Shown: positions 1 through 9,546, counted from the first letter of the stretch. The stretch is 34,528 nt of DNA from Xanthobacteraceae bacterium (GCA_019746355.1 JAIESC010000193.1:1-34528), one strand, 5' to 3'. The notes: generated by a model from the sequence alone, not told the origin. Numbers and translations: made by a program.

Positions 1-1547
1 AGCTTCGGCCGCGGCCGCGGCAGCGGCACGTTGGCGAGCTTGCCGGCGGGCATCGCGTCGGGCGTGGCGGTGAGCGGCGCGGGGGCGGCCTGAGCGGCGG
101 CCGGTGCGAAGCTCAACAGCGACGGATTGTGCAGGTCGGACGACGCGCCGGGCATGGCGCGGGCGAAGCGGCCCGGCTGGCTCGGCGGCGGGGCAAAGAC
201 GCCGGGCGGCGGCGCGGTGGCGGTCTGCAACGCGGGCGTCGGCGCGGGAGCGGGAGCGGGAGCCTGCGCGGGCAGCACGGCGGGCTTGGCCGCGGCAGCA
301 GGCCTGGTTGCAGGATTGGCTGCAGGGACAGCGGTGGCTGCCGTGGTCACGGGCGCCTGCGGTTCGGCGAGCGGTGCGGTGTGCGGATCGCGGCCCATCA
401 CCGCCGTCTGCGTGCCGGCCTTGCCTTTGCCCTGCTTGGCGAGCTTCGCGCGCGCGTCGGCGAACTGCGTCTCCGCGCTCTTCTTGGCCGCGCCCAAGTA
501 GACGGCGACGGCCTTGATCGCGGCGGGCTTGTCCTTGACCAGCGTCGAGGCCTTGCCGCTGCTCGGCGGCAGGCTCGAAAGCATGAAGCTGCCGCTCGTA
601 TCGTCGTCGGCCTCTTCGGCGGCCGGGCGCTTGCGGTGCGGGCCGCACATCTCGTCGCGCAGATCGGGCGGCGCGACGTTGGCCGGCTGCAACTGCTCCA
701 CCGCGCCGAGCGACGGCGTGAGCCAGGACAGTGTGCCGCGGTTGAAACCGCGCTCGAGCAGGCCCGCGGCCTTGGCGCCGCGATAGGGCGAGGACTTGGC
801 GCCGAGCACGACCGCGATCAGGCGCTTGTTGTTGCGCGTCGCCGAGGCGACGAGGTTGAAGCCCGAGGCGCAGATGAAGCCGGTCTTCATGCCGTCGGCG
901 CCGTCATAGCGGCCGATCAGCGTGTTGTAGTTGCGCATGACCTTCTTGCCGATCTGGATCGCCGGAATGCTCCAGTACATGTCGTATTCCGGGAAATCGT
1001 GCAGCAGGGCGCGGGCAAGGATCGCGAGGTCGCGGGCGGAGGAAATCTGCTCGTCGGCCGGCAACCCGTTCGGGTTGACCCAGCTCGACTGGATCATGCC
1101 GAGCCGCCGGCTGGTCTGGGTCATCTCGGCGGAGAAGCTCTCGACCGAGCCGGACACGCCTTCGGCGAGCACCACGGCCATGTCGTTGGCCGATTTCACC
1201 ATCAGCATCTTCAACGCGTTGTCGACGGTGACCTGGCTGCCCGCCTTGAAGCCCATCTTCGAGGGCGCCTGCGAGGCGGCACGCGCCGACACCGCGAAAA
1301 GAGAATCGAGGGTGACGCGGCGGTTCTTCACCGCCTGCAGCGTCACGTAGGCGGTCATCAGCTTGGTGAGCGAGGCCGGGTACCACGGCACCGTGGCGTT
1401 CTCAGCGTAGAGCACCTTGCCGGTGTCGGCCTCGATCAGCAGCGCCGCTTCGTTCGAAGCCGCCCGCGCGGAATTGGCGCTGATCAGGATTGCGGTGCCC
1501 AAAGCCGCAACAAACACCGAGGGTCGATTCGTCGACGCGAATTTCAC
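1..1547 (-). CDS. D-alanyl-D-alanine carboxypeptidase (S11 family), 3' end beyond window
   Basis: Penicillin-binding DD-carboxypeptidase that trims the terminal D-Ala from peptidoglycan stem peptides in the periplasm. The minus strand reads open from a GTG at 1547 to the window edge (at least 515 codons). All three S11 motifs are present: S59-L-T-K62 (nucleophile Ser59), S119-A-N121 and K221-T-G223. Residues about 10-29 form a signal peptide ending in Ala-Arg-Ala. From about residue 330 the protein becomes an Ala/Pro-rich tail ending, as far as visible, in PLPRPRPK; such tails are usual in rhizobial homologues, and the true C-terminus is not in the window. The GTG start is chosen because it directly precedes the signal peptide. 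It is divergent from the thiolase at 1771. The family call is firm; the exact Dac class is not determined. Confidence 0.93.
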   Translation of the reverse strand, partial: MKFASTNRPSVFVAALGTAILISANSARAASNEAALLIEADTGKVLYAENATVPWYPASLTKLMTAYVTLQAVKNRRVTLDSLFAVSARAASQAPSKMGFKAGSQVTVDNALKMLMVKSANDMAVVLAEGVSGSVESFSAEMTQTSRRLGMIQSSWVNPNGLPADEQISSARDLAILARALLHDFPEYDMYWSIPAIQIGKKVMRNYNTLIGRYDGADGMKTGFICASGFNLVASATRNNKRLIAVVLGAKSSPYRGAKAAGLLERGFNRGTLSWLTPSLGAVEQLQPANVAPPDLRDEMCGPHRKRPAAEEADDDTSGSFMLSSLPPSSGKASTLVKDKPAAIKAVAVYLGAAKKSAETQFADARAKLAKQGKGKAGTQTAVMGRDPHTAPLAEPQAPVTTAATAVPAANPATRPAAAAKPAVLPAQAPAPAPAPTPALQTATAPPPGVFAPPPSQPGRFARAMPGASSDLHNPSLLSFAPAAAQAAPAPLTATPDAMPAGKLANVPLPRPRPK

Positions 1548-1770
1548 TGGCGGGGTCCTGCTGCTTGCGGGCCTCGAAACGAGTGTTGGTTCACTCGATG
1601 TTGCAACGATTTAAATCATAGGCCGGGCTCAAGGAAAAGCGTACGGTTCAGTCGACCGAACCCGGAGCTGGGTTCATGGTTTATCGGGGCGCGGAACCTT
1701 TGACGCTTAACCAGCCCATGGCATGGTAAATCCCAAAGGAAAGCGACCAAAATTCGGCAAGGAGGCCGCG

Positions 1771-2937
1771 ATGACCGGCTGTATCGTGGGTTGGGCGCAC
1801 ACGCCCTTCGGCAGGCTCGACGGCGAGTCCGTCGAAAGTCTCGTGGTGAAAGCGGCGAGCGGCGCGCTGGCCGACGCCGGAATCGAAGCGAAAGATGTGG
1901 ACGAAATCGTTCTCGGCCACTTCAACGCAGGCTTTTCGCCGCAGGATTTCACCGCATCGCTGGTGCTTCAGGCCTCGCCCGACTTGCGCTTCAAGCGTGC
2001 CCTGCGGGTCGAGAATGCCTGCGCGACCGGTTCAGCTGCCGTTCATCTTGGATTGAAGTCACTTACCGCCAGATCGGCGCGCATCGTGCTTGTGGTCGGT
2101 GTCGAACAAATGACCACCACGCCCGGTCCCGAGATCGGAAAAAACCTGTTGAAAGCGTCCTACGTGCGCGAGGAGGCCGACATCGAAGGCGGCTTCGCCG
2201 GCATCTTCGGCAAGATCGCCGGGCTCTACTTCCAGCGCTGGGGCGACCAATCCGACGCGCTGGCGATGATCGCGGCGAAGAACCACAAGAACGGCGTCGG
2301 CAATCCGTACGCGCAGCTGCGCAAGGATCTCGGCTACGAGTTCTGCCGCAACGTCAGCGAGAAGAATCCGTTCGTCGCGGGACCGCTCAAGCGCACCGAC
2401 TGCTCGCTGGTGTCGGACGGCGCTGCGGCGGTGGTGCTGGCCGACGTCGAGACCGCGCTGCGGCTGAAAAAGGCGATCGCGTTCCGCGCCACCGCGCACG
2501 TGCAGGACTTCCTGCCGATGTCCAAGCGCGACATCCTCAAGTTCGAGGGCTGCTCGCTCGCCTGGCAGCGCGCGCTGTCGGACGCCGGGATCGCGCTTGG
2601 CGACCTGTCGCTGGTCGAGACCCACGACTGCTTCACCGTCGCCGAGCTGATCGAATACGAGGCCATGGGCCTCGTGCCGGAAGGGCAGGGCGCGCGCGCC
2701 ATCAAGGAAGGCTGGACGCAGAAGGACGGCAGGCTGCCGGTGAACCCGTCCGGCGGACTGAAAGCCAAGGGCCACCCGATCGGCGCGACCGGCGTGTCGA
2801 TGCACGCGCTCTGCGCGATGCAGCTTGCCGGCACCGCGGGCGACATCCAGGTGCGCGACGCGAGGCTCGCCGGCATCTTCAACATGGGCGGCGCTGCTGT
2901 CGCGAACTACGTGAGCGTGCTGGAGCGGATCAAATAG
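1771..2937 (+). CDS. SCP2/SCPx-type thiolase (acetyl-CoA acyltransferase-like)
   Basis: A 388-residue thiolase-fold enzyme expected to cleave or form 3-oxoacyl-CoA in the cytoplasm. The acyl-accepting cysteine is C84 in ENACATGSAA. The SCP2-type HDCF motif and the GHPIGATG histidine loop lie in the C-terminal half. The C-terminal strand reads FNMGGAA, where biosynthetic thiolases have CxG; this is usual for the SCP2 branch. The ATG at 1771 is preferred over one at 1723 because AAGGAGG (1759-1765) sits 5 bases before it. Many SCP2-type thiolases are encoded beside a DUF35 zinc-ribbon/OB partner. None is seen here; the next gene, 14 bases on, is a toxin-antitoxin antitoxin. The substrate cannot be read from the sequence. 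Confidence 0.9.
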   Translation: MTGCIVGWAHTPFGRLDGESVESLVVKAASGALADAGIEAKDVDEIVLGHFNAGFSPQDFTASLVLQASPDLRFKRALRVENACATGSAAVHLGLKSLTARSARIVLVVGVEQMTTTPGPEIGKNLLKASYVREEADIEGGFAGIFGKIAGLYFQRWGDQSDALAMIAAKNHKNGVGNPYAQLRKDLGYEFCRNVSEKNPFVAGPLKRTDCSLVSDGAAAVVLADVETALRLKKAIAFRATAHVQDFLPMSKRDILKFEGCSLAWQRALSDAGIALGDLSLVETHDCFTVAELIEYEAMGLVPEGQGARAIKEGWTQKDGRLPVNPSGGLKAKGHPIGATGVSMHALCAMQLAGTAGDIQVRDARLAGIFNMGGAAVANYVSVLERIK

Positions 2938-2951
2938 GTTGGAGACGAACG

Positions 2952-3179
2952 ATGGCGTTTCCTCGCATCACTGTGAATCCCAAGCTCATGGGCGGGGTGC
3001 CTTGCCTGCGCGGCCTCCGAATTCCGGTTTCAACTGTTGTAGACATGGTTGCTGATGGGATGACCGAGGCTGACATTCTCAAGTCCTATCCGGACCTCGA
3101 GCCTGGGGACATTGCCGAAGCGCTTCGATATGCGGCGGCCGCTGTGCGTGAACGCGAACTTCCGCTGACGATACCGTGA
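2952..3179 (+). CDS. DUF433 family antitoxin
   Basis: A 75-residue protein matching the DUF433 antitoxin family: the opening [22 protein letters not shown] is the family's signature stretch, followed by a helix-turn-helix-like region ([30 protein letters not shown]). Such proteins are paired with PIN-like toxins and are thought to neutralise the toxin and bind the operon promoter. The stop overlaps the start of the next gene by 4 bases (GTGA), the classic sign of translational coupling. It lies 14 bases after the thiolase stop and so may be co-transcribed with it; GGAGA at 2941-2945 is a likely ribosome site. Confidence 0.88.
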   Translation: MAFPRITVNPKLMGGVPCLRGLRIPVSTVVDMVADGMTEADILKSYPDLEPGDIAEALRYAAAAVRERELPLTIP

Positions 3180-3553
3180 GATTTCTGGTCGACAACGCGT
3201 TATCGCCCGGCGTGGCGGACGCGTTACGGAAGGCGGGGCACAACGCCGTCCACGTACGGGACTATGGACTGCAGACCGCCGAGGACAGCACAGTGCTTGC
3301 GCGGGCGAGGATGGAAGATCGTATTTTGATCTCCGCTGACACCGATTTCAGTTCACTGTTGGCCGCTACGCCAGATCGCAAACCTTCAATTATCCTGTTT
3401 CGGCGCGGTGCGGATCGAAGGCCATCTCGGCAGATCGCCATCCTGTTGGCAAATCTTGATGCAATTGAGGAGCAACTGCATCGTGGGGCTGTCGTCGTAT
3501 TCGAGGAAGCGCGGTTGCGCGTCCGCTTGTTGCCATTCGGCGATAGCGACTGA
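3176..3553 (+). CDS. DUF5615 PIN-like toxin
   Basis: A 125-residue protein of the DUF5615 (PIN-like) family, predicted to be the RNase-type toxin of the pair with the preceding DUF433 protein. Family features seen are the N-terminal FLVDNALSP acidic motif, [12 protein letters not shown], and [13 protein letters not shown] with the acidic residues that would coordinate metal in a PIN fold, then the strand PSIILFRR. The start is GTG at 3176, inside the antitoxin stop. The gene ends only 3 bases before the stop of the convergent ndvA-like gene, leaving no room for a terminator. RNase activity is inferred from the family, not visible directly. Confidence 0.87.
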   Translation: MRFLVDNALSPGVADALRKAGHNAVHVRDYGLQTAEDSTVLARARMEDRILISADTDFSSLLAATPDRKPSIILFRRGADRRPSRQIAILLANLDAIEEQLHRGAVVVFEEARLRVRLLPFGDSD

Positions 3554-3556
3554 GAG

Positions 3557-5374
3557 CTACTCTGCCGCGTCCTCGGTGACCTTGCCCGGCGGCCGCGCGG
3601 CGGCCGGCGCCCTGCCGGTGTCGTCGGCGACCAGGAACTGCGCCTTGGCAAGCTCGGTGAACGCGCCGCCGCGCTTGACCAGGTCGTCGAACGTGCCGCT
3701 TTCGACGATGCGGCCGTGCTCGAACACCAGGATGCGCGTGGCGTTGCGGATGGTGGACAGCCGGTGCGCGATCACGAACGTGGTGCGGTCGCGCATCAGC
3801 TCGTCGAGCGCAGACCAGACCTTGATCTCGGTGGTGGCGTCCAGCGCGCTGGTCGCCTCGTCGAGAATGAGGATCGGCGGGTTCTTCAGGAGCACGCGGG
3901 CGATCGACAGCCGCTGGCGCTCGCCGCCGGAAAGCATGCGGCCGCGTTCGCCGACCGGTGCGTCGAAGCCTTGCGGGTTGCTTTGGATGAAATCCAGCGC
4001 CTGCGCGCGCTCGGCCGCGGAGCGAAGCTCCTCGTCGGTGGCGTCGGGCTTGCCGACACGCAGGTTCTCCGCGATCGAGCGGTTGAACAGCAGCACCTCC
4101 TGGAACACCACGCCGATGTTGCGGCGGAGCGGGCCAAGCTTGAGACCGCGAATGTCCATGCCGTCGATCTTGATGGTGCCGGACTGCGGGTCGAACACGC
4201 GATGCAGCAGCGCGAGCGCGGTCGATTTGCCGGCCCCGGTCGGGCCGACCAGGGCGATGATCTCGCCGGGCAGCGCCGTGAAGCTCAGATCGGCGACCGC
4301 CGGCCGCTTGCCGTCGTAGGAGAACGACACGTCGGAGAACTCGGCGAGGCCGCGCAGCCGGCCGGGATCGACCGCGTCGGGCCGATCGCGGACCGCGGGG
4401 ACGGTGTCGGCGACCTCGAAGAACTCGCGCAGCCGCGGCGCGTCGAGCACCAGGCGGTTGGCGAAGCTCACCGCATATTCGAGGCGGTTGATCACGAGCC
4501 CGGCAAAGCTCGTGAAGGTGACGATCTCGCCGACGCTGGTGAGGCCCTTCATGTTGAGGAAGATGCCGACCACGAAGATAGCCAGCACGGTCAGCGTGGT
4601 CGAAGCGCGCGTCAGCACGGCGCAGAGCGCCCACCACGACAGCACCGGCATCTGTGCGGTGAGCAGCTTGGTGACGACGTCCTTGATGCCGACCACCTCG
4701 GCCTCGACACGGGCGAAGCTCTGCACCAGCGCGACGTTGCCGAGCGCGTCCGAGGCACGCTCGGCGAGGTCGCTGTAGTGGCGCTCGACCGTGCCTTGCC
4801 CCTCTTCGGCACGGCGAACGACGAGTGCGGTCAACGCCGCGAACACGACGCAGAGGATGATCAGCAGCAGAGCCAGCCGCCAGTTCAGGAACAGCGACAG
4901 CGGCAGCAGCACCAGCAGCGACACGAAGGCCGCGAAATGCTCGCGGAAGAAGCCGAGCCACAGCCACCACATCGAATCGGTGCCGGTCAGCATGATCTTC
5001 AGCATCCGGCCGGAATGGACCGTGCCGTGGAAGCCCAGCGGCAGCTGCAGGATGTGCTCGAAATAGTTGCTCATCACCACGTGACGCTGGCGGTGCGCCA
5101 GCCGGTCGGCGTGCAGCGCAACCAGCGCGCCGCAGATGATGGAGAACAGCCCGAATGCGACCCACGCCGCGAGCAGCGTTGCGAGATCGGTCCAGGCCGG
5201 CACGGAGCCGCGGGTCTGGGCCCCGGCCAGCGAGTCGATGATGCGCCCGAACAAGATCGGCTCGGCAAATTGCGCGGCGGCGAGGGCCACGTTGGCAATG
5301 GCAAGCGTCCAGGCGAGGCGCGACTCGTCGCCCAGCATCTCCAGAACACGCGTGTACAATCGGACAAGGTTCAT
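3557..5374 (-). CDS. ndvA: NdvA/ChvA-type cyclic beta-glucan ABC exporter (fused permease-ATPase)
   Basis: A 605-residue half-transporter with an N-terminal six-helix exporter domain (about residues 15-300) and a C-terminal ATPase. It resembles the rhizobial NdvA/ChvA group, which exports cyclic beta-1,2-glucan to the periplasm for osmotic adaptation and host interaction. Motifs: Walker [10 protein letters not shown] (377-385), signature LSGGERQRL (481-489), Walker [13 protein letters not shown] (501-512) and H-loop His537. The N-terminus ([10 protein letters not shown]...[10 protein letters not shown]) and length fit that group. The start at 5374 has no clear ribosome site. The glucan synthase NdvB is not in the window, so the substrate rests on similarity alone; other exporters of this class (for example lipid exporters) cannot be ruled out. 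Confidence 0.85.
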   Translation of the reverse strand: MNLVRLYTRVLEMLGDESRLAWTLAIANVALAAAQFAEPILFGRIIDSLAGAQTRGSVPAWTDLATLLAAWVAFGLFSIICGALVALHADRLAHRQRHVVMSNYFEHILQLPLGFHGTVHSGRMLKIMLTGTDSMWWLWLGFFREHFAAFVSLLVLLPLSLFLNWRLALLLIILCVVFAALTALVVRRAEEGQGTVERHYSDLAERASDALGNVALVQSFARVEAEVVGIKDVVTKLLTAQMPVLSWWALCAVLTRASTTLTVLAIFVVGIFLNMKGLTSVGEIVTFTSFAGLVINRLEYAVSFANRLVLDAPRLREFFEVADTVPAVRDRPDAVDPGRLRGLAEFSDVSFSYDGKRPAVADLSFTALPGEIIALVGPTGAGKSTALALLHRVFDPQSGTIKIDGMDIRGLKLGPLRRNIGVVFQEVLLFNRSIAENLRVGKPDATDEELRSAAERAQALDFIQSNPQGFDAPVGERGRMLSGGERQRLSIARVLLKNPPILILDEATSALDATTEIKVWSALDELMRDRTTFVIAHRLSTIRNATRILVFEHGRIVESGTFDDLVKRGGAFTELAKAQFLVADDTGRAPAAARPPGKVTEDAAE

Positions 5375-5744
5375 GATTTGGATTTCAGGTTGCTGTCGTC
5401 ATCAAGGCCAAAAAGGCTCGGTCTTCGGCGCGGCCTGAGCCCGCCGGTTGTGGTTCCCTCAGCCACGGACATTAACACGATTTGCCGATGCGGTTTACAC
5501 CGTGCGGCACGGCTGTTTCCGTCTCGGGCCGCGTAATTTCACCATAGTGTGGGAATTGAGGATATTTCCCAGGGTTTGTTCGTACATCACGTGGTGGAAA
5601 TGAATTATAAGATGCCGTAAGATTCCTGGCCTTCCGCATCGTGCGCGTGCGTGAGGCCCTAAGGGGACATACGGGTGGCGACTGCGGCTCGGACGAGCCT
5701 GAATGATGCGGCGGTTTCGGACAGCTTCTAGGGACGGATAGGCC
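5375..5744. other. Divergent intergenic region between ndvA-like gene and lysR gene
   Basis: 370 bases without a convincing gene. Open frames that cross it have composition and frame of antisense shadows of lysR. It must hold both divergent promoters. The only structured element noted is the inverted repeat at 5550-5571, listed separately. Confidence 0.6.
5550..5571. promoter_or_regulatory. Candidate LysR-type operator (TGGGAA-N10-TTCCCA)
   Basis: Perfect 6-base arms TGGGAA (5550-5555) and TTCCCA (5566-5571) separated by 10 AT-rich bases, 173 bases upstream of the lysR start. The size and symmetry are compatible with a LysR-type site, which typically contains a T-N11-A core. Assignment to this regulator is inference from position only. 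Confidence 0.3.
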
Positions 5745-6647
5745 ATGACCAACATCCCGACCGAGCTTCTTCGGACATTGGTTGCCGTGGTGGATTTGCG
5801 GAGCTTTACCAAGGCGGCTCAGTCGCTTGGGGTGACGCAGCCGGCCGTCAGCGCGCAGATCAAGCGATTGCAGGGCCTGCTGGGCGCTGACCTCCTCGAC
5901 AAGAGCGCGCCGGGCGTCAGCCTGACCTCGTCGGGAGAGCTGGTCGTCAATTACGCGCGGCGGCTGCTTTCGATCAACGACCAGATCCTCGACATCGCCG
6001 GACCCCGCCTTGCGGCCAAGACCATCCGGATCGGAACCACGGGCGATATGACCGCGGCCGGCGCCGCGCTCGGACTCAAATGCGCCCGCGCCAACCGGCC
6101 CGACCTGAATTTCCAGCTCTACAGCGCCAAGGTCGATCACCTGCTGCGCGATCTGCGCGAGGGCGAGGCCGACCTCGCGATCTGGGCGTCGGCCACCGGC
6201 GCTTCGCAGGACACGCGGCATTGCTGGGCCGAGCCGCTGGTCTGGGTGCGCGCGCCCTCGACCGCGGTGGATGCCGAGGCTCCGGTGCCGCTGGTGTCGT
6301 ACGGCGAAGACTGCCTGCTCGGCCGCGTGGCCATGAACACGCTGAGCCAGGCCGGACGCAACTACGAGAAGGTGTTCATCGGCACGAGTCTGATTGCTCT
6401 CGTCGGCGCGGTCGCTGCGGGCTTCGGCGTGATGGCGCTGCCGCGCAGCCGGGCCGATCTTCCCGGCATCGCCATCTGGGAGAGCGCGCCGCTGCCGAAG
6501 CTGCCGGACATTTTCTGCGGCATCTATGTGCGCGGTGGAGCCGACGTGGAAGAGCGCGAGCAGCTCGCCGATGCGATTGCCGCGGCGATCAGCCCGCAAT
6601 CCGCGTCCGAGGGTTTCGCTCGCGGCCAGCACATCACGGCGGCTTGA
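5745..6647 (+). CDS. LysR-family transcriptional regulator
   Basis: A 300-residue LysR regulator. The winged helix-turn-helix spans about residues 5-64 (RSFTKAAQSLGVTQPAVSAQIKRLQ is the recognition region), a linker helix follows, and an effector-binding domain runs from about residue 90 to 285. It is convergent with the SsuC-like permease gene, whose stop is 16 bases away, so it may govern that importer, although LysR targets are more often divergent. On its upstream side it is divergent from the ndvA-like gene. The effector is unknown. The start at 5745 gives the usual N-terminal spacing to the helix-turn-helix; AGGGACGGATAGG before it is a poor to moderate ribosome site. Confidence 0.92.
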   Translation: MTNIPTELLRTLVAVVDLRSFTKAAQSLGVTQPAVSAQIKRLQGLLGADLLDKSAPGVSLTSSGELVVNYARRLLSINDQILDIAGPRLAAKTIRIGTTGDMTAAGAALGLKCARANRPDLNFQLYSAKVDHLLRDLREGEADLAIWASATGASQDTRHCWAEPLVWVRAPSTAVDAEAPVPLVSYGEDCLLGRVAMNTLSQAGRNYEKVFIGTSLIALVGAVAAGFGVMALPRSRADLPGIAIWESAPLPKLPDIFCGIYVRGGADVEEREQLADAIAAAISPQSASEGFARGQHITAA

Positions 6648-6663
6648 ATTTCCTGAAACCGCG

Positions 6664-7437
6664 TCAGGCCTGCGCAAAGCCGGAGCGCTGCGCCCATCGG
6701 GTCGAGCGCGCTTCGAGGATCGCCATCAGCCAGTACATGACGATGCCCTCGACCGCGAGCGCGACCAGTCCCGCAAAGATCAGCGGCACCTGAAACTGCG
6801 CCTGCGCCTGCAGCATCAGGTTGCCGATGCCTTGGTTCGAGGCGATGCTTTCCGAGATCACCGAGCCGACGAAGGCGAGCGTGATGGCAATCTTCAGCGA
6901 GCCGAAGAAGTAGGGCATCGTGCGCGGGATGCCGACCTTGCGCATGATGTCGAGCTTGCTCGCGCCGAGCGCCTTGAGCACGTCCTCGAGCTCGGGCTCG
7001 ATGGTGGCAAGCCCGGTGGCGACATTGACCACGATCGGGAAGAACGAGATCAGGAACGCGGTGAGAACGGCGGGGATGAAGCCGATGCCGAACCACAGCA
7101 CCAGGATCGGCACCACCGCGACCTTGGGGATAGCGTTGAAGCCGATCATCAGCGGGTAGAGCCCGGCATAGATCGAGCGCGACCAGCCGACCACGAGGCC
7201 CAGCAGGAGCCCGAACCCGACGGCCAGTCCGAAGCCGATCAGCGTGGTCGACAGTGTGAACAGCGAATTGCGGTAGATCGGTCCCCAGAATTCGACGAAC
7301 GCCTCGGCGATCGCGGTCGGCGGCGGCAGGAAGAACATGGGAATGCCGAACAGCCGGACCGCGCCCTCCCAGACGATGAACAGCACCGCCGTGTAGAGCC
7401 ACGGCGCGGTGCGGACCATGAAGTCGCTCCGGTTCAT
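6664..7437 (-). CDS. ABC importer permease, SsuC/TauC family
   Basis: A 257-residue inner-membrane permease with about six transmembrane helices and the cytoplasmic EAA loop (EDVLKALGASKLDIMRKVGIPRTMPYFFGSLK, about residues 150-180) that docks on the ATPase. The family imports sulfonates, taurine, nitrate or thiamine-precursor pyrimidines. It is the last gene of a three-gene operon (binding protein, ATPase, permease); its ATG overlaps the ATPase stop by 4 bases, showing translational coupling. The substrate cannot be set from the sequence, since no sulfonate monooxygenase, nitrate reductase or thi gene lies beside it. Confidence 0.92.
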   Translation of the reverse strand: MNRSDFMVRTAPWLYTAVLFIVWEGAVRLFGIPMFFLPPPTAIAEAFVEFWGPIYRNSLFTLSTTLIGFGLAVGFGLLLGLVVGWSRSIYAGLYPLMIGFNAIPKVAVVPILVLWFGIGFIPAVLTAFLISFFPIVVNVATGLATIEPELEDVLKALGASKLDIMRKVGIPRTMPYFFGSLKIAITLAFVGSVISESIASNQGIGNLMLQAQAQFQVPLIFAGLVALAVEGIVMYWLMAILEARSTRWAQRSGFAQA

Positions 7438-8231
7438 TGCCGCGCCCTGACGATATGTCCACGCAGCTCGTGGACGATATCCTGGAAGCCTTGCGTGAAG
7501 GTCACTTCGAGATCGCGCGGCCGCGGGATCTCGATCTTCTTTTCAACGAGGATGCGGCCCGGCCGCGCCGACATCACGAACACCCGGTCGGCGAGGAACA
7601 CCGCCTCGCGCAGGTCGTGGGTGACGAGGCAGACGGTGATTTTCCGCGCCGCGTGCAAGTCGCGGATCACGCACCACAATTCTTCGCGGGTGAACGCATC
7701 GAGCGCGCCGAACGGCTCGTCGAGCATCAGGAGCTGCGGTTCGTGGATCAGCGCGCGGCACAACGACGTCCGCTGCTGCATGCCGCCCGACAGCTCCCAG
7801 GGATATTTCTCGCCCTGGCCGCGCAGGCCGACCGAGGTCAGAAGGTTCTCGGCGCGCGCGGCATATTCGTGACGCTTGCGGCGAATTTCGCTGCGGTGCG
7901 GCTCGACGATCTCGAGCGGCAGCAGCAGGTTCTCCAGCGTGGTCCGCCACGGCAGCAGCGTCGGCGCCTGGAATGCCATGCCGGCGATCTTCACCGGCTT
8001 GCTGACCTGCTCGCCCGCGACCTTCACGGTTCCCTTGAACGGGAACTGCAGGCCGGTCGCCAGCTTCATCAGCGTGGACTTGCCGCAGCCGGAGGGGCCG
8101 ACCACGGCGGCGAATTCGCCCTCCGCAATTTCCAGCGAAAGACCCTCGACGGCCGGGGCATTGGTCGCCGCGCCGTAGGCGTGGCTGACCCCATCGAGAG
8201 TAACGAATCCCGTCACGGGAAAGTCCCCCAA
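7434..8231 (-). CDS. ABC importer ATP-binding protein, SsuB/TauB/NrtD family
   Basis: A 265-residue ATPase that powers the neighbouring permease. Walker A GPSGCGKST (45-53), Q-loop in MAFQAPTLLPWRTTLEN (about 86-101, typical of the nitrate/sulfonate/taurine class), signature LSGGMQQR (147-154), Walker B LLMLDEPFGALD (167-178) and a VTHD switch histidine are all intact. It starts 10 bases after the stop of the binding-protein gene and overlaps the permease start by 4 bases. The length is normal for the family. Confidence 0.93.
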   Translation of the reverse strand: MGDFPVTGFVTLDGVSHAYGAATNAPAVEGLSLEIAEGEFAAVVGPSGCGKSTLMKLATGLQFPFKGTVKVAGEQVSKPVKIAGMAFQAPTLLPWRTTLENLLLPLEIVEPHRSEIRRKRHEYAARAENLLTSVGLRGQGEKYPWELSGGMQQRTSLCRALIHEPQLLMLDEPFGALDAFTREELWCVIRDLHAARKITVCLVTHDLREAVFLADRVFVMSARPGRILVEKKIEIPRPRDLEVTFTQGFQDIVHELRGHIVRARQ

Positions 8232-8241
8232 CTCTCCCGCG

Positions 8242-9282
8242 TCAGTTCGCTTTGCGATCGGCGGCCGGCGCCAGGAACGACGAGTCGAAGGCGTCGGCCG
8301 CCTTCGGCCTGGGATTCTTGAACTCGTAGGTCATCGCGATCTGGTCGATCGACTTGGCCATCCGGTCGGCGTCCACGCCGCCGAAGCCGTTCGCCTTCAC
8401 CTCCGGCGTGACGATGTTGTCCCTCAGCGCCATGTTCAGGCGCTCGAGCTCGACCGGCTTCCTGGCGACGTCATTGCGCTTGATCACCGAGTCGACCGCG
8501 GCGGACGGGTTGGCGATCGTGTCCCTGAGGCCCTTGGTCAGGGCGCGCAGGAAGCCCTTCACCGCTTCCGGCTTCTCGGCGGCGAACTTCGGGTTCACGA
8601 TGATGGTGTTGCCGTAGAGATTGACGCCGTAGTCGGCCATCAGCATGACGACGATGTCGTCGACCGGAACGCCCATCGTTTTCAGATTGATGAAGGACGA
8701 GAACGAGAAGCCGGTGATGGCGTCGACCTGGCCGTTCTGCAGCATCGGCTCGCGCACCGGGAAGCCGACCGCTTCGACCTTCACCTTGGACGGGTCGATG
8801 CCGTTGGCCTGGGTGAAGATCTTCCACTGCGCCCACGCGCCGTCCGGCGGCGGAGCGCCGAGCGTCCTGCCTTCGAGATCCTTGGGCTTGGTGACGCCGC
8901 GGCTCTTGCGGCCGACGATCGAGAAGGCCGGCTTGTTGTAGAGCATGTACACGGCCTTGATCGCGTTCGACGGATTGGCGTCACGGAACTTGATCAGCGA
9001 GTTGATGTCGCCGAAGCCCATGTCGTAGGTGCCCGATGCGACGCGGTTGATCGGCTCGAGCGAGCCCGCCGCCGTGTCGATGGTCACGTCCAGGCCCTCG
9101 GCCTTGAAGTGGCCCTTGTCGATGGCGACCAGGAACGGCGCCGCCGGACCCTCGAACTTGAAGTCGAGTGAGAACTTGATCGCCTGCTGCGCGGCGGCCG
9201 GCCCCGCGGCCAGCGCGGCACCCACGGCGGCGGCCAGAGCCAGACCGAAGTGGCTGCGCCGGACGTTATTGAACAGATTCAT
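8242..9282 (-). CDS. ABC transporter periplasmic binding protein, NMT1/SsuA-TauA type
   Basis: A 346-residue exported binding protein and first gene of the importer operon. Residues 1-31 form a signal peptide ending AAAQQ. The mature protein has the NMT1/THI5-like layout: KFSLDFKFEG, AIDKGHFKAEGLDVTI, then NRVASGTYDMGFGDINSLI, where helix dipoles usually bind an anionic ligand. AAGGGG lies about 8 bases before the start. Related proteins bind sulfonates, taurine, nitrate or pyrimidine precursors, so the ligand is open. It is divergent from putA across 264 bases, which could suggest shared regulation, but no common site was recognised. Confidence 0.9.
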   Translation of the reverse strand: MNLFNNVRRSHFGLALAAAVGAALAAGPAAAQQAIKFSLDFKFEGPAAPFLVAIDKGHFKAEGLDVTIDTAAGSLEPINRVASGTYDMGFGDINSLIKFRDANPSNAIKAVYMLYNKPAFSIVGRKSRGVTKPKDLEGRTLGAPPPDGAWAQWKIFTQANGIDPSKVKVEAVGFPVREPMLQNGQVDAITGFSFSSFINLKTMGVPVDDIVVMLMADYGVNLYGNTIIVNPKFAAEKPEAVKGFLRALTKGLRDTIANPSAAVDSVIKRNDVARKPVELERLNMALRDNIVTPEVKANGFGGVDADRMAKSIDQIAMTYEFKNPRPKAADAFDSSFLAPAADRKAN

Positions 9283-9546
9283 GTCGCTACCCCTTACAGT
9301 GTCTTCCCGGTGTCATCGGTTGGTTCTCGCGGACCTGCTTCGATGGGTTGCGGGTTCACGATCGGACGCTCATTTGCTGCACAGCAAAGAACATGCCGAA
9401 TGAAAGAGCAAGGTCGGACCATGCCGCAGGCTGTTGCCGGTCCCGTTCTGCACATGAGTTCGCCAGCCTGCCTCTGCGGCGGGCAACGAGGCTGATAGGT
9501 TGGAGAGGTGCCCCCAAATGTCCGGGCGGGTGGTCGGAGGCATCCG

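Noticed and set aside
129..1703. Long plus-strand open frame over the carboxypeptidase gene
   Set aside because: Arg/Gly-rich shadow; the minus strand has SxxK, SxN and KTG motifs in one frame.
3716..5536. Long open frame opposite the ndvA-like gene (about 600 codons)
   Set aside because: Low-complexity charged translation without motifs; the minus-strand exporter has a full set of ABC motifs over the same bases.
9508..9546. Upstream GTG start for putA adding 13 residues
   Set aside because: The ATG at 9547 has GGAGG at ideal spacing, and the added residues (Pro/Arg/Gly-rich) have no counterpart expected in short PutA proteins.
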